A stretch of 64,000 nucleotides of DNA from Prevotellaceae bacterium (lineage in GTDB: Bacteria > Bacteroidota > Bacteroidia > Bacteroidales > UBA932), in assembly GCA_031289415.1 (NCBI GenBank), contig JAITPN010000023.1, forward strand, positions 1 through 64,000, read 5' to 3'. A program made the position numbers and the translations under genes. The notes below the pieces were generated by a model. That model was not told the DNA's origin. It searched no databases and worked only from the letters and a program-made list of their open reading frames with translations. Below, one piece after another: positions 15,848 to 24,230 of the stretch; positions within the stretch are counted from its first letter, which is position 1, and the number at the start of each line of letters is the position of its first letter.

Positions 15848-16447
15848 TTAAGGTTTTGTTAAAGTATCAGGCGTTTGCGGGGTGTCGTCGAAATAGAGAC
15901 GGCTGTCGCCGCCCATCTGCCGCATTTCAATGTCGGTAAATTTTTCGTCGGCAGTCATTCCGTTTCGTCCGAAGTGAATGTCGTCGCCTGCTTCTACACG
16001 TACCGGCGCATTGGTGTATATAGTATGCTCTTTCCTATTCCAGTACAGCGTGTCGGTAAACAATTTTTGTTGCTGTTCATAATTTATCACGACCACATGT
16101 CCGATGGTTTGCCATATTTCAACGTCTTCTTTATATTGTGCATAATCTGCCGTAATGCGGGTTTCAGGCGCTCCTCCGGGGGTGAGAAGTTCCACTACAA
16201 AACCTTTCGGGAATACGCTGTAAGGCTCTTTTGCCATCAGGTAACGGAGTAATGTGGGCGCGGTGAGTTTCATTTTTACTTTTCCGTATTCCGTATATTT
16301 TACGTCTACGTGTTGCACCTGCATCGTCGGCGTCGCGCCGACGTCTTCAATAGACTGCGCGCCGGTGTTGTCTTTGTCGCACGCCGCCATCGCCACTGCG
16401 CATAATAACGCCGTTGTCCGAAATCGTGAAATGAATTGTTTGCGCAT
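15848..16447 (-). CDS. lptC: LPS export periplasmic lipoprotein LptC
   Basis: A 199-aa protein with lipobox AMAAC (Cys23) and an LptC/OstA-like beta-jellyroll. Strand-like segments include KYTEYGKVKMKLTAP, ETRITADYAQYKEDVEIWQTIGHVVV and TDTLYWNRKEHTIYTNAPVRV, whose order and 'LxWN' block are typical of LptC. It bridges the LptBFG transporter to LptA during LPS transport. In this phylum it is lipid-anchored rather than held by a TM helix, as here. It lies 11 nt after the barrel gene and 7 nt before the hemolysin gene. Confidence 0.87.
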   Translation of the reverse strand: MRKQFISRFRTTALLCAVAMAACDKDNTGAQSIEDVGATPTMQVQHVDVKYTEYGKVKMKLTAPTLLRYLMAKEPYSVFPKGFVVELLTPGGAPETRITADYAQYKEDVEIWQTIGHVVVINYEQQQKLFTDTLYWNRKEHTIYTNAPVRVEAGDDIHFGRNGMTADEKFTDIEMRQMGGDSRLYFDDTPQTPDTLTKP

Positions 16448-16458
16448 CTACGGATGAT

Positions 16459-17784
16459 TTATTCGATTTTCGGTTTCACAAACCAAATATCGTAGATGCT
16501 GAAACTTACGGCAATTTTTACGTATATTTCCCTTATCAGCCCATCGTCGGTTGTGCCACGTTTGCCTACTTCGGCAGACAGGTTCAGGTTGTTGTTCCAG
16601 CGGTTAATCGGAATACTTATACCGGCAGTTGCACCGATATTTTTCAGTTGGTTGCCGTTAAACTGCATGTAAGTTTGCTCATAGTTCAAGCCGAATCTGT
16701 ATGTGCACCGGTTGAAGTAATGTCTGAAATCTGTTTTCGATGGAATCCACTCAAAGCCCGCCCTGACTAAATAACCGGGCGTTATTTCAAAATGCTGAAA
16801 CGCGGATGCGTTTTCATAGTCTGCCGTTTTGTTCCAACGTTGATATACATAATCAATGCCCGCCATCCAATGGTCGCGTTTGCGCAACGAAACACCTCCG
16901 CTGATGACCATCGGCACTGACAGCAGGTTGTTCGTCGTGGTAGTCCACTGTATGGTGTCGGCAAACGTACTTGTTTGCATATAGGCAAAATTAAGTTGAT
17001 TTTTGCCTATTTGGGTTGCGAATTGGTACGTAGCGCCGATAGTCAGCATAAGGTCTTTGTTCAGCGGCTGGGCGTATTGCGAACCCACCGTGAACCCGAA
17101 ATTCCCGACTTTGAGCGAAGTGCCTGAATACAAATTGGAATAAGTGCTGTTGCTTGCAAAAATAATGTTGCTGTAGCGGTCGATAGAGCCAAAGTAATAT
17201 TGCATCTGTCCGCCTATCGACAAGCGTTTGCCAAGACCCGCACCTACCAAAAGCGACACTTGGTTGATGCCGCCTTCGCCGCGGTAGTCGTAATAGACGT
17301 TTCCCATGTTCACTATATTTTCAGGTACATTGTCGGTTCTTCTGACTCTGTAGCCTACATTGCTGTATGGCAATAGTCCGACTCCTATCACCACGCGCCG
17401 GTGCACGGGAAAAGCAAGTGCAATATGGTGTATATTGAAATTGTTTGCGGCAGAATGATGTCCCTGTCCGTCGTTTGAATAATAGGACGAATAATAATTC
17501 TGTATTTCTGCACCAAAATCAAACATAAACGCCAAGCTGTCGTGTGCGCTTAACGCCGCTGGGTTCAAAAAATTAATCATTTGCGAAGACCGTACTCCTG
17601 TGCCGATACCGCCCATCGCGAAATTATGCGCCATGCCGGGCTTTGCCAAATCGCCTACACCATAAAAAGAATAAGGTGTAAACGTGTTAATAGCATTATC
17701 GCTTTGCGCAAAAGCGACATTTGTAAAACACATTAAGAATCCTACAACAACCGGTCTTTGAATTATTTTATAGATATTATACAT
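16459..17784 (-). CDS. Outer-membrane beta-barrel protein (FadL/OmpP1-like fold)
   Basis: A 441-aa predicted barrel. A signal peptide (VVVGFLMCFTNVAFAQ) is followed by a short plug region with TPYSFYGVGDLAKPG, then about 14 amphipathic strands ending KIAVSFSIYDIWFV. The start at 17784 overlaps the coaX stop (17777-17779); an upstream frame start at 17820 is inside coaX and less likely. It sits between coaX and lptC, a position held by an uncharacterised barrel in related genomes. The cargo is unknown. Confidence 0.8.
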   Translation of the reverse strand: MYNIYKIIQRPVVVGFLMCFTNVAFAQSDNAINTFTPYSFYGVGDLAKPGMAHNFAMGGIGTGVRSSQMINFLNPAALSAHDSLAFMFDFGAEIQNYYSSYYSNDGQGHHSAANNFNIHHIALAFPVHRRVVIGVGLLPYSNVGYRVRRTDNVPENIVNMGNVYYDYRGEGGINQVSLLVGAGLGKRLSIGGQMQYYFGSIDRYSNIIFASNSTYSNLYSGTSLKVGNFGFTVGSQYAQPLNKDLMLTIGATYQFATQIGKNQLNFAYMQTSTFADTIQWTTTTNNLLSVPMVISGGVSLRKRDHWMAGIDYVYQRWNKTADYENASAFQHFEITPGYLVRAGFEWIPSKTDFRHYFNRCTYRFGLNYEQTYMQFNGNQLKNIGATAGISIPINRWNNNLNLSAEVGKRGTTDDGLIREIYVKIAVSFSIYDIWFVKPKIE

Positions 17785-18502
17785 TATAATTAACAATCCT
17801 ATTAAGTCCAATGAGGACAAGGTTACAAACTACAAATATCGGACTTTTTATGTTTCTAACAAAAAAAAATGCATCTCCACCGGTAAAAATTGTACGATAC
17901 TGCGGATTTTTCCTCATATAACCTTCTATTTCATAGCACGTACCTTGCAATACACCTGCCGTAATTGCCATATCGGTATTTGTTCCTATGGTCGGCGGTA
18001 TGTCTGCCGTAACCTGTTTTAACGGCAATTTGCCGGTAAATGTATGCAGGGCATTGAATCGGGTTTGCAGCCCCGGCGATATGTTCCCGCCTAAAAATGC
18101 TCCGTCTCGGCTTAGAAAATCAATGGTAATGGCTGTTCCGCAGTCTATAATCATGCAATCCGTGTCGGGGAAAAGCGTGTGAGCGCCCACGGCGGCTGCC
18201 AGACGGTCGCAGCCCAAAGATTCGGGCGTACGGTACAAGTTTTTTACAGGAACAGCGGTCGTGTGCGTAAAATGAATAAGGGTAGCAACTTGATTGCCAA
18301 GCCACGTTATCCATTCTTCTTGACTGCCGGCGCGTACCGATGAATAAATAGCCGATGTAATGCGGTACTGTTCCAACAAAGGTTTCAGCGTTTCAGGCGT
18401 TATTTGTTCATGTTGTTCGACGGTCAAAAGCCGCCCTTCATGAGCCACCGCCACTTTTGCTTTGGTGTTCCCTACATCTATGATAAGATTCAAATCCGTC
18501 AT
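17777..18502 (-). CDS. coaX: Type III pantothenate kinase
   Basis: A 241-aa ASKHA-fold kinase for the first step of CoA synthesis. The phosphate loop is IIDVGNTKAKVAV (7-19). ESLGCDRLAAAVGAHTLF and IIDCGTAITIDFL supply the pantothenate and cation-binding Asp residues, and GGNISPGLQTRFNAL follows. The start overlaps the mfd stop (ATGA). panB at the right end of the window feeds the same pathway. Confidence 0.96.
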   Translation of the reverse strand: MTDLNLIIDVGNTKAKVAVAHEGRLLTVEQHEQITPETLKPLLEQYRITSAIYSSVRAGSQEEWITWLGNQVATLIHFTHTTAVPVKNLYRTPESLGCDRLAAAVGAHTLFPDTDCMIIDCGTAITIDFLSRDGAFLGGNISPGLQTRFNALHTFTGKLPLKQVTADIPPTIGTNTDMAITAGVLQGTCYEIEGYMRKNPQYRTIFTGGDAFFFVRNIKSPIFVVCNLVLIGLNRIVNYNV

Positions 18503-21500
18503 TTTTTAGTCATCTCCATTTGTTTTAACAATCCGGTAGCCTGCTCTACAGTGGTTACGTTGGCTATGGAAAGTATTAATTTTTCGTTGCGTTCTTTTAC
18601 CTTGAATTGGCGCGGGTGTGCCTGAATATAGTTCAACACGGCGGCAAAAACATGCGACCGGTAATATGTCGAATTTTTATTACTGATAAAATAAGCCGTC
18701 ATTATTTTATTTTTCAGTACAATTTTTTCAAAGCCAAGTTCGATGGCTTTCCAGCGCAGGCGTACGATGTTACACAGTTCATATACTTGTTGCGGCGGCT
18801 TACCGAACCGGTCGGTAAGCCCTGCGATGAAGGGTTGCAAAGCCGTTTCGTCCGTCAGGTTGTCCAATTCTTTGTATAGCCGCATTTTTTCGGCTACGTT
18901 GCCGATATAGTCATCGGGAATAAGGATTTCCATGTCGGTGTCGATGGTGCAATCGGTAATGAATTTTTCGTCTTCCGGTTGAGCTGCGTCTGCTTCGTGC
19001 GGCATGGCGTCATACGCGGTAGCCGGTGTTTCGGCGCGCAATTCCAGTAATGCTTCATTCAAAATACGCTGGTAGGTTTCAAAACCTATATCCGAAATAA
19101 AACCGCTTTGTTCGCTTCCCAACACGTTTCCTGCGCCGCGAATATCCAAGTCCTGCATCGCAATGTTGAACCCGCTTCCCAGTTCCGAAAAAGTTTCAAT
19201 GGCTTTCAATCTGCGCCGCGCCTCGTCGGTTATGGAAATAAACGGCGGCGCAAGCAGGTAGCAGAACGCCTTGCGGTTTGAGCGTCCTACCCGCCCGCGC
19301 AACTGATGCAGGTCGCTTAATCCGAAATTCTGCGCATGGTTGATGATGATGGTGTTGGCGTTGGGTATGTCGATGCCGTTTTCAATAATTGTGGTGCAAA
19401 TCAACACATCATAATCGCCGTGCATAAAATCAAGAATGACTTTTTCCAACGCTTCGGGCGGCATTTGCCCATGCCCCACGCAGGTTTTCACGTCGGGACA
19501 TATACGACGGATAATATCTTCTATTTCGCGAATATCCTGTACGCGGTTGTGCAGAAAGAACACCTGCCCGCCGCGGTTTGTTTCGTAGTTGATAGCATCG
19601 CGGATAATGTTTTCCTGAAACGTGTGCACTTCTGTAACTATAGGATGCCGGTTGAGCGGCGGCGTATTGATAATTGATAAATCGCGAGCGCCCATGAGTG
19701 AAAATTGCAGGGTGCGCGGTATGGGCGTGGCGCTCATGGTGAGCGTATCTACATTCAGTTTCATTGCCCGCAATTTTTCTTTTGCGCCTACGCCGAACTT
19801 TTGCTCTTCATCCACAATCAGCAATCCCAAATCCTTAAATTTTACGTCCTTGTTCAGCAACCGGTGCGTGCCGATGAGGATGTCTATTTTTCCCTCTTCT
19901 GTTTCTATCAACGTTTCTTTTATGTTTTTTGCCGTTTTCAAGCGGCTCACATAATCAATGCGCACAGGGAAATCACCGAGCCGTTCGCCGAATGTTTTGT
20001 GGTGTTGCAGCGCAAGAATGGTCGTAGGGACTAATACCGCCACCTGTTTGCCGTCGGATGCGGCTTTGAACGCCGCGCGGATAGCCACTTCCGTTTTTCC
20101 GAAACCCACATCGCCGCACACCAACCTGTCCATCGGATGCGGCAGTTCCATATCGACTTTCACGGCTTGCGTGGCTTTCAGTTGGTCGGGCGTATCTTCG
20201 TAAATAAACGAGGCTTCCAATTCATTCTGCAAATACGAATCGGGCGAAAAAGCAAAGCCCTCCGCTTCTTTTCGTTGTGCATACAGCGCCGTCAGTTCCC
20301 GCGCAATATCTTTGACTTTCGATTTTGTAGTTTGCTTCAACCGTTGCCATGCGCCTGTTCCCAGTTTATATATTTTCGGCGGCTCGCCGTCTTTCCCCTT
20401 GTATTTTGAAATCCGGTGCAATCCGTGGATGCTTACAAACAGCACGTCGTTGTCGCGATACACCAATTTCACGGCTTCCTGCGCCTTGCCGTTCACGTTA
20501 GTCCTCACCAATCCGCCGAACACCCCGATGCCGTGGTCAATGTGTACTACGTAATCGCCTATTTGCAGATTGCTCAGCTCATGCAACGTGAGGCGGTCGC
20601 TTTTCTCCACCTGCCGCCGCAATGCCACGCGGTGATAGCGTTCAAATAATTGGTGGTCGGTATAGCAGCATATTTGCAGCGAATGGTCAATAAAACCCTC
20701 GTGCAGCGTGAGCGGTAGAAATTCAAAACGGACATGGTCTTTGCCGATGGACGCCAAAATGGCACGCAAACGCTCTTTCTGCGCCGGATTTTCCGTAAGG
20801 ATATAAGTCGTATAACCTTGTTCCGTGTGGGCGGAAATGTCGGCGGACAGCAGGTCGAAATTTTTGTTAAACGAAGGTTGCGGGGCGGTGTTGAACGACA
20901 CTGTGCCGGATACCTTCACGCCTTCGGGCGGCGGGGTAAAACACACTGCGTCGTGCGTATTCAAAGCGTTCAGCACGTCGTCGGGAGCGATTAACGGCGC
21001 GTCGGGTTGCGTATCATTTGCATGCCGCAGCGAATCAGTCAAAAACTGTATATCTTCCGCCCAAACCATGAGCCGCCCGCCGGCAAAATCAAACAACGAA
21101 CGGTCTAATGCGACCTGCGACGTTTCCTGTAAATTGGCAATGATTTCAACGCTTTCCATGATTTGCTCCGAAAGTTGCGTATCGATATTAAACGTGCGGA
21201 TGCTCTCCACCTCGTCGCCAAAAAAATCAACGCGCACAGGACGATTGTCCGAAAACGAAAAGACGTCAATAATACTGCCGCGCACGGCAAACTGCCCCGG
21301 CTCAGCTACAAAATCGGCACGTTCAAAACCGTATTCCGACAGCGTTTCGCGTAAAAAAACAAGCGATATTTTCTCGCCGCGATGCAGGCGTATGGCGTTT
21401 TTCTCTACCGTTTCGCGCGAGGCTACTTTTTCAGCCACAGCATCGGGATACGTTACAATAAAAAGCGGCAACCGGCTATCGAGTATCGCATTCAGCGCGG

Positions 21501-21840
21501 CGGTGCGCTGCACGATGTTCGACATGTCGGGCTGTCCGTAGCGGATGTTCCGCTTGTAGGACGAAGGAAAAAAATAGACCTGTTCGGGCGGCAATAAATT
21601 GGTTAAATCGCCGTAGCAGTATGCCGCGTCGTCGCTGTCGTTGAGTATGACGATATGAATACGGTCGAGCGCGGCGGCGGCGGCTATAGCCAACTGCCGT
21701 GCCGAGCCTGCCAGTCCGCGCAGGAGCGTAACATTCCCGCTTCCGGACGTGATTTCCGAAAGAAGTTGCCGGCATCGTTCCTGTCCGGCAAAAGCGCTCA
21801 ACAATGACTGCCTTTCCAATATGGGAACAAAGGTAGTCAT
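18499..21840 (-). CDS. mfd: Transcription-repair coupling factor
   Basis: 1113 aa from the ATG at 21840. UvrB-like N-terminal domains (1-400) are followed by the RNA polymerase-interaction domain (IGDYVVHIDHGIGVFGGL), RecG-like helicase motors with Walker A GDVGFGKTEVAIRAAF and LLIVDEEQKFGV, motif VI QLRGRVGRSNRKAFCYLL, and a TRCF C-terminal domain. It removes stalled RNA polymerase and recruits UvrA. A longer frame upstream to 21999 runs through the glutathione peroxidase terminus and lacks support. A TACCTTTG hexamer (21835-21828) overlaps codons 2-4, which makes the exact start or promoter uncertain. Confidence 0.95.
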   Translation of the reverse strand: MTTFVPILERQSLLSAFAGQERCRQLLSEITSGSGNVTLLRGLAGSARQLAIAAAAALDRIHIVILNDSDDAAYCYGDLTNLLPPEQVYFFPSSYKRNIRYGQPDMSNIVQRTAALNAILDSRLPLFIVTYPDAVAEKVASRETVEKNAIRLHRGEKISLVFLRETLSEYGFERADFVAEPGQFAVRGSIIDVFSFSDNRPVRVDFFGDEVESIRTFNIDTQLSEQIMESVEIIANLQETSQVALDRSLFDFAGGRLMVWAEDIQFLTDSLRHANDTQPDAPLIAPDDVLNALNTHDAVCFTPPPEGVKVSGTVSFNTAPQPSFNKNFDLLSADISAHTEQGYTTYILTENPAQKERLRAILASIGKDHVRFEFLPLTLHEGFIDHSLQICCYTDHQLFERYHRVALRRQVEKSDRLTLHELSNLQIGDYVVHIDHGIGVFGGLVRTNVNGKAQEAVKLVYRDNDVLFVSIHGLHRISKYKGKDGEPPKIYKLGTGAWQRLKQTTKSKVKDIARELTALYAQRKEAEGFAFSPDSYLQNELEASFIYEDTPDQLKATQAVKVDMELPHPMDRLVCGDVGFGKTEVAIRAAFKAASDGKQVAVLVPTTILALQHHKTFGERLGDFPVRIDYVSRLKTAKNIKETLIETEEGKIDILIGTHRLLNKDVKFKDLGLLIVDEEQKFGVGAKEKLRAMKLNVDTLTMSATPIPRTLQFSLMGARDLSIINTPPLNRHPIVTEVHTFQENIIRDAINYETNRGGQVFFLHNRVQDIREIEDIIRRICPDVKTCVGHGQMPPEALEKVILDFMHGDYDVLICTTIIENGIDIPNANTIIINHAQNFGLSDLHQLRGRVGRSNRKAFCYLLAPPFISITDEARRRLKAIETFSELGSGFNIAMQDLDIRGAGNVLGSEQSGFISDIGFETYQRILNEALLELRAETPATAYDAMPHEADAAQPEDEKFITDCTIDTDMEILIPDDYIGNVAEKMRLYKELDNLTDETALQPFIAGLTDRFGKPPQQVYELCNIVRLRWKAIELGFEKIVLKNKIMTAYFISNKNSTYYRSHVFAAVLNYIQAHPRQFKVKERNEKLILSIANVTTVEQATGLLKQMEMTKK

Positions 21841-21902
21841 TTTTTTGTTAATGTACGGAAATACCTTTACGTAATTACGCTTCGGAAACAAGCATAGTGA
21901 GG

Positions 21903-22466
21903 TTATTCCGTGCCTGCCCGCCGTTCCGCCCGCCCTTCTATCCATGCCACAATGGCTTCGTCGGTCGGGAGCGTACGCGGGGCGATGGACTTTACCCAAC
22001 CGCCGTTTTCGTCAATCAGGAATTTTTGGAAGTTCCATTGTACTTCGGCGTCTTCTACCCCATTTCCGGCTTTTGAAGTCAGCCATTTGTAGAGCGGGGC
22101 AATGCCGTCGCCTTTCACCGGAATTTTTGCCATCATCGGGAACGTAACGCCGTAGTTCAGCGTGCAAAATGCCTTGATTGTGTCGTCCGCAGCAGGCTCT
22201 TGTGCGCCGAAATCATTGGATGGAAAACCGATAATTACAAAATTCCGGTCTTTGTACTGTGCATACAAGGCTTGCAGCTGTTCGTATTGCGGCGTCAGCC
22301 CGCATTGCGAAGCGACGTTCACCACCAACACTTTTTTTCCTTTCAGTTGCGACAGCGCAAAATCAGCGCCGTCAATTGTTTTCACCGTGTAGCTGTAGAA
22401 GCCGTCGGTCGGGGCGCAGCCCGCCAGCGCGGCAGCCATAAAAGCGAGAAGAGCAATTTTTTTCAT
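21903..22466 (-). CDS. Glutathione peroxidase-family lipoprotein
   Basis: A 187-aa thioredoxin-fold peroxidase with lipobox ALAGC (Cys17), so it is probably membrane-anchored and faces the periplasm or surface. Catalytic Cys55 is in NVASQCGLTPQ, Gln89 in FPSNDFGAQEP and Trp144 in VQWNFQKFLID. It has cysteine, not selenocysteine. Such bacterial enzymes normally use thioredoxin-like reductants to reduce hydroperoxides. It is monocistronic, ending 62 nt before the mfd start. Confidence 0.93.
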   Translation of the reverse strand: MKKIALLAFMAAALAGCAPTDGFYSYTVKTIDGADFALSQLKGKKVLVVNVASQCGLTPQYEQLQALYAQYKDRNFVIIGFPSNDFGAQEPAADDTIKAFCTLNYGVTFPMMAKIPVKGDGIAPLYKWLTSKAGNGVEDAEVQWNFQKFLIDENGGWVKSIAPRTLPTDEAIVAWIEGRAERRAGTE

Positions 22467-22530
22467 GATATGTATTATTTAATTGCTGCAAGTTAGCGAA
22501 AAAAAACCAATCGCAACTATATGTTGGGGG

Positions 22531-22580
22531 AAAAGTGAAGCGTGAGGTGTAAAGAGTGATGTGTGATGTGTGATGCGTTT
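22531..22580. repeat. Dispersed heptamer element (single arm)
   Basis: Seven heptamers in register, AAGCGTG, AGGTGTA, AAGAGTG, ATGTGTG, ATGTGTG, then ATGCGTTTCG. Same family as the elements at 8452, 23569 and 43733. Confidence 0.75.
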
Positions 22581-22632
22581 CGTTGTAGAATTGTTAAACA
22601 GTATGGCTGCACCACACCGCCCCCGCTCCCGC

Positions 22633-22714
22633 CGTCATTCCGTGCTTGACACGGAATCTCCCGAAACAACGCACTTCAATTGTCAGGGGATGGCGGGTCA
22701 AGCCCGCCATGACG
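22633..22714. repeat. Inverted pair of CGTCAT-n-GCTTGAC-n'-AT hairpin elements
   Basis: Copy 1 (22633-22660, forward) reads CGTCATTCCGTGCTTGACACGG then AATCTC. Copy 2 (22714-22687, reverse) reads CGTCATGGCGGGCTTGACCCGC then CATCCC. Both keep CGTCAT, GCTTGAC and AT but have different, self-complementary stems (TCCGT/ACGGA and GGCGG/CCGCC). It lies in the 351-bp gene-free stretch 22467-22817. Confidence 0.8.
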
Positions 22715-22740
22715 TGGGGCTTTTTGGGGCTTCCGGCATG

Positions 22741-22780
22741 AAAAAAGAGGCTGCCCCAAACACACGGACAGCCTCTTTTA
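22741..22780 (-). terminator. Terminator of the BspA-like gene (may act both ways)
   Basis: Stem AAAAGAGGCTG / CAGCCTCTTTT around a CCCCAAACACACGGA loop, with A and T runs on both flanks, directly downstream of the BspA-like stop at 22818. Confidence 0.85.
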
Positions 22781-22817
22781 CATTTGAAATATTTCTACTG
22801 CGCCTTGCGGCGAAGTG

Positions 22818-23492
22818 TTATTCTCCGATTATACCGCCTGTGCTAAAATACCACTGCCATTGCTTACTGGCTTCATAAGCGGCTAATGTTGCGCTGGGCA
22901 CATACAGTTTGGTGTACACCCAATCACCATCATCGACCGAAAAAGCGTAAGGAAAAACAAAACTTCCCAGCTTCACTGTATCCGGATTGCTCCAGCTCAC
23001 ATGTACGTCAGAAAGATGACAATCGTAAAAAGCAGAATTTCCAATACTTGTAACAGAGTTGGGAATGGTGATAGTGGTTAAATTACGACAATAGGAAAAA
23101 GCGCTAAACTCAATCTTTGTAACGGAATTGGGAATAGTAACAGTCGCTAAGCTCTGACAATAGTAAAAAGCCCGGTATCCAATATTTGTAACGGACTTGG
23201 GAATAGTGACGGAAGTTAATAGCCCGCAACCATTAAAAGCGCAATCTCCAATATTTGTAATGCCATCGTTAATAACAACTGTTCTAATACCGTATTGGTC
23301 ATCTAACCATGGAGGGAAAAAGCCGCTCGTCGCCTCATAATCCGGCATGGGACACTGCCCGCTAAAGGTGAGCGTGCTGTCCACAAGTTTCCATGTAAAC
23401 TCTGCGGGCGCTTCTTCTTTGCTGCACGAGGTAGCCATTAATAGCAGCGCTGCGGCTGCCGTCAGTAATTTGTTTGTGTAAGTTGCACTCAT
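22818..23492 (-). CDS. BspA-type leucine-rich-repeat lipoprotein
   Basis: A 224-aa protein with lipobox LMATSC (Cys23). Residues about 65-165 hold four to five LRR_5 (BspA/Treponema pallidum type) repeats of about 23 aa with the pattern VTIPNSVTxIGxxAFxxCxxL. An N-terminal 35-residue region and a C-terminal cap (TKLYVPSATLAAYEASKQW) are typical of surface BspA-like proteins that bind host or matrix proteins. This one is short and may be a minimal family member. It has its own promoter and terminator. Confidence 0.9.
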   Translation of the reverse strand: MSATYTNKLLTAAAALLLMATSCSKEEAPAEFTWKLVDSTLTFSGQCPMPDYEATSGFFPPWLDDQYGIRTVVINDGITNIGDCAFNGCGLLTSVTIPKSVTNIGYRAFYYCQSLATVTIPNSVTKIEFSAFSYCRNLTTITIPNSVTSIGNSAFYDCHLSDVHVSWSNPDTVKLGSFVFPYAFSVDDGDWVYTKLYVPSATLAAYEASKQWQWYFSTGGIIGE

Positions 23493-23532
23493 TTCTTTAA
23501 TAGTTTTTAAAAATTAATTTGATTTAATAATG

Positions 23533-23540
23533 CAAAGGTA
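23533..23540 (-). promoter_or_regulatory. -7 element for the BspA-like gene
   Basis: Reverse strand TACCTTTG, 40 nt upstream of the ATG at 23492. Confidence 0.6.
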
Positions 23541-23568
23541 AGAATAATAATTAGAATATATATTAAAA

Positions 23569-23663
23569 GTGATACGTGAAGTGTGATGCGTAAAATACGA
23601 CGACGAAACGCTTTACGCTTTACGCTTCACACTTTACTCTTTACGCTTCACGCTTTACTTCAC
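23569..23663. repeat. Dispersed heptamer element, two arms, overlapping a gene end
   Basis: Left arm GTGATACGTGAAGTGTGATG, centre CGACGACGAAACG, right arm of TTTACGC/TTCACGC/TTCACAC heptamers running into the stop codon of the gene at 23655 (its last residues VK and the stop are repeat sequence). Confidence 0.8.
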
Positions 23664-24224
23664 CGCCACTTCCATCATTTTTCTATCGCCGAAAAATGTT
23701 TCTATCAGGTTGCCGCATTGTATGGGGAAAGGGGCGGACGCGGGGATGAAGATATAATCGCCGATTTTCAATGTCATAAACGCCGATATGCGCGCGATGA
23801 TTTGCGGCAGGCGTTGCGTGCCTTGCATGTCGAGGGCAATGGGCTGCGGCGGCGTGCCGCAGACGTGCGCGGCGAGGTTGCCGTCCCATGCGGCGATGGG
23901 TAGAAATTCGCGGCTCACGGCGGTGGAATAGTCGAAGGCTACGGCGTTGCCCCACGGTTTTCCCTGCGCCGTGTGGCGCGCCAGCAGGTCTGCAGCCGTG
24001 AACGTCATGCCTGCGCCTACAGCGTCGTAGTAGCGCGCGGCAAAGCGTTCGCCGATGCTGCGCCCAAGCCGGCACACGCGGAAAATGACACACACGCGCG
24101 CCGTAATGTGCTCCGTAAATTCAGGGTAGTAGAATGAATCGTTATTGCGCAGCAAAGCCGTGTCGGGGCGGAGGTAGAAGGTTACGTCCGCGTCGTCGGC
24201 TTCGTGTACGCAAATCAGTTTCAA
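23655..24224 (-). CDS. Fumarylacetoacetate hydrolase-family protein
   Basis: A 189-aa single-domain FAH-fold protein. FRVCRLGRSIGERFAARYYDAVGAGMTFTAADLL corresponds to the metal- and substrate-binding core of the family; VAFDYSTAVS and GTQRLPQIIARISAFMTLKIGDYIFIPAS follow. Family members cleave C-C bonds of fumarylpyruvate-like compounds or tautomerise and decarboxylate oxaloacetate; the substrate here is unknown. It lies 6 nt after the exonuclease gene. Its C-terminal codons lie in a heptamer repeat, so the natural end may have been altered. Confidence 0.85.
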   Translation of the reverse strand: MKLICVHEADDADVTFYLRPDTALLRNNDSFYYPEFTEHITARVCVIFRVCRLGRSIGERFAARYYDAVGAGMTFTAADLLARHTAQGKPWGNAVAFDYSTAVSREFLPIAAWDGNLAAHVCGTPPQPIALDMQGTQRLPQIIARISAFMTLKIGDYIFIPASAPFPIQCGNLIETFFGDRKMMEVAVK

Positions 24225-24230
24225 GAGGGG

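Noticed and set aside
22570-22878. Forward ORF of 102 codons
   Set aside because: It runs through a heptamer element, palindromic repeats and the terminator of the opposite gene. It has no protein-like features.
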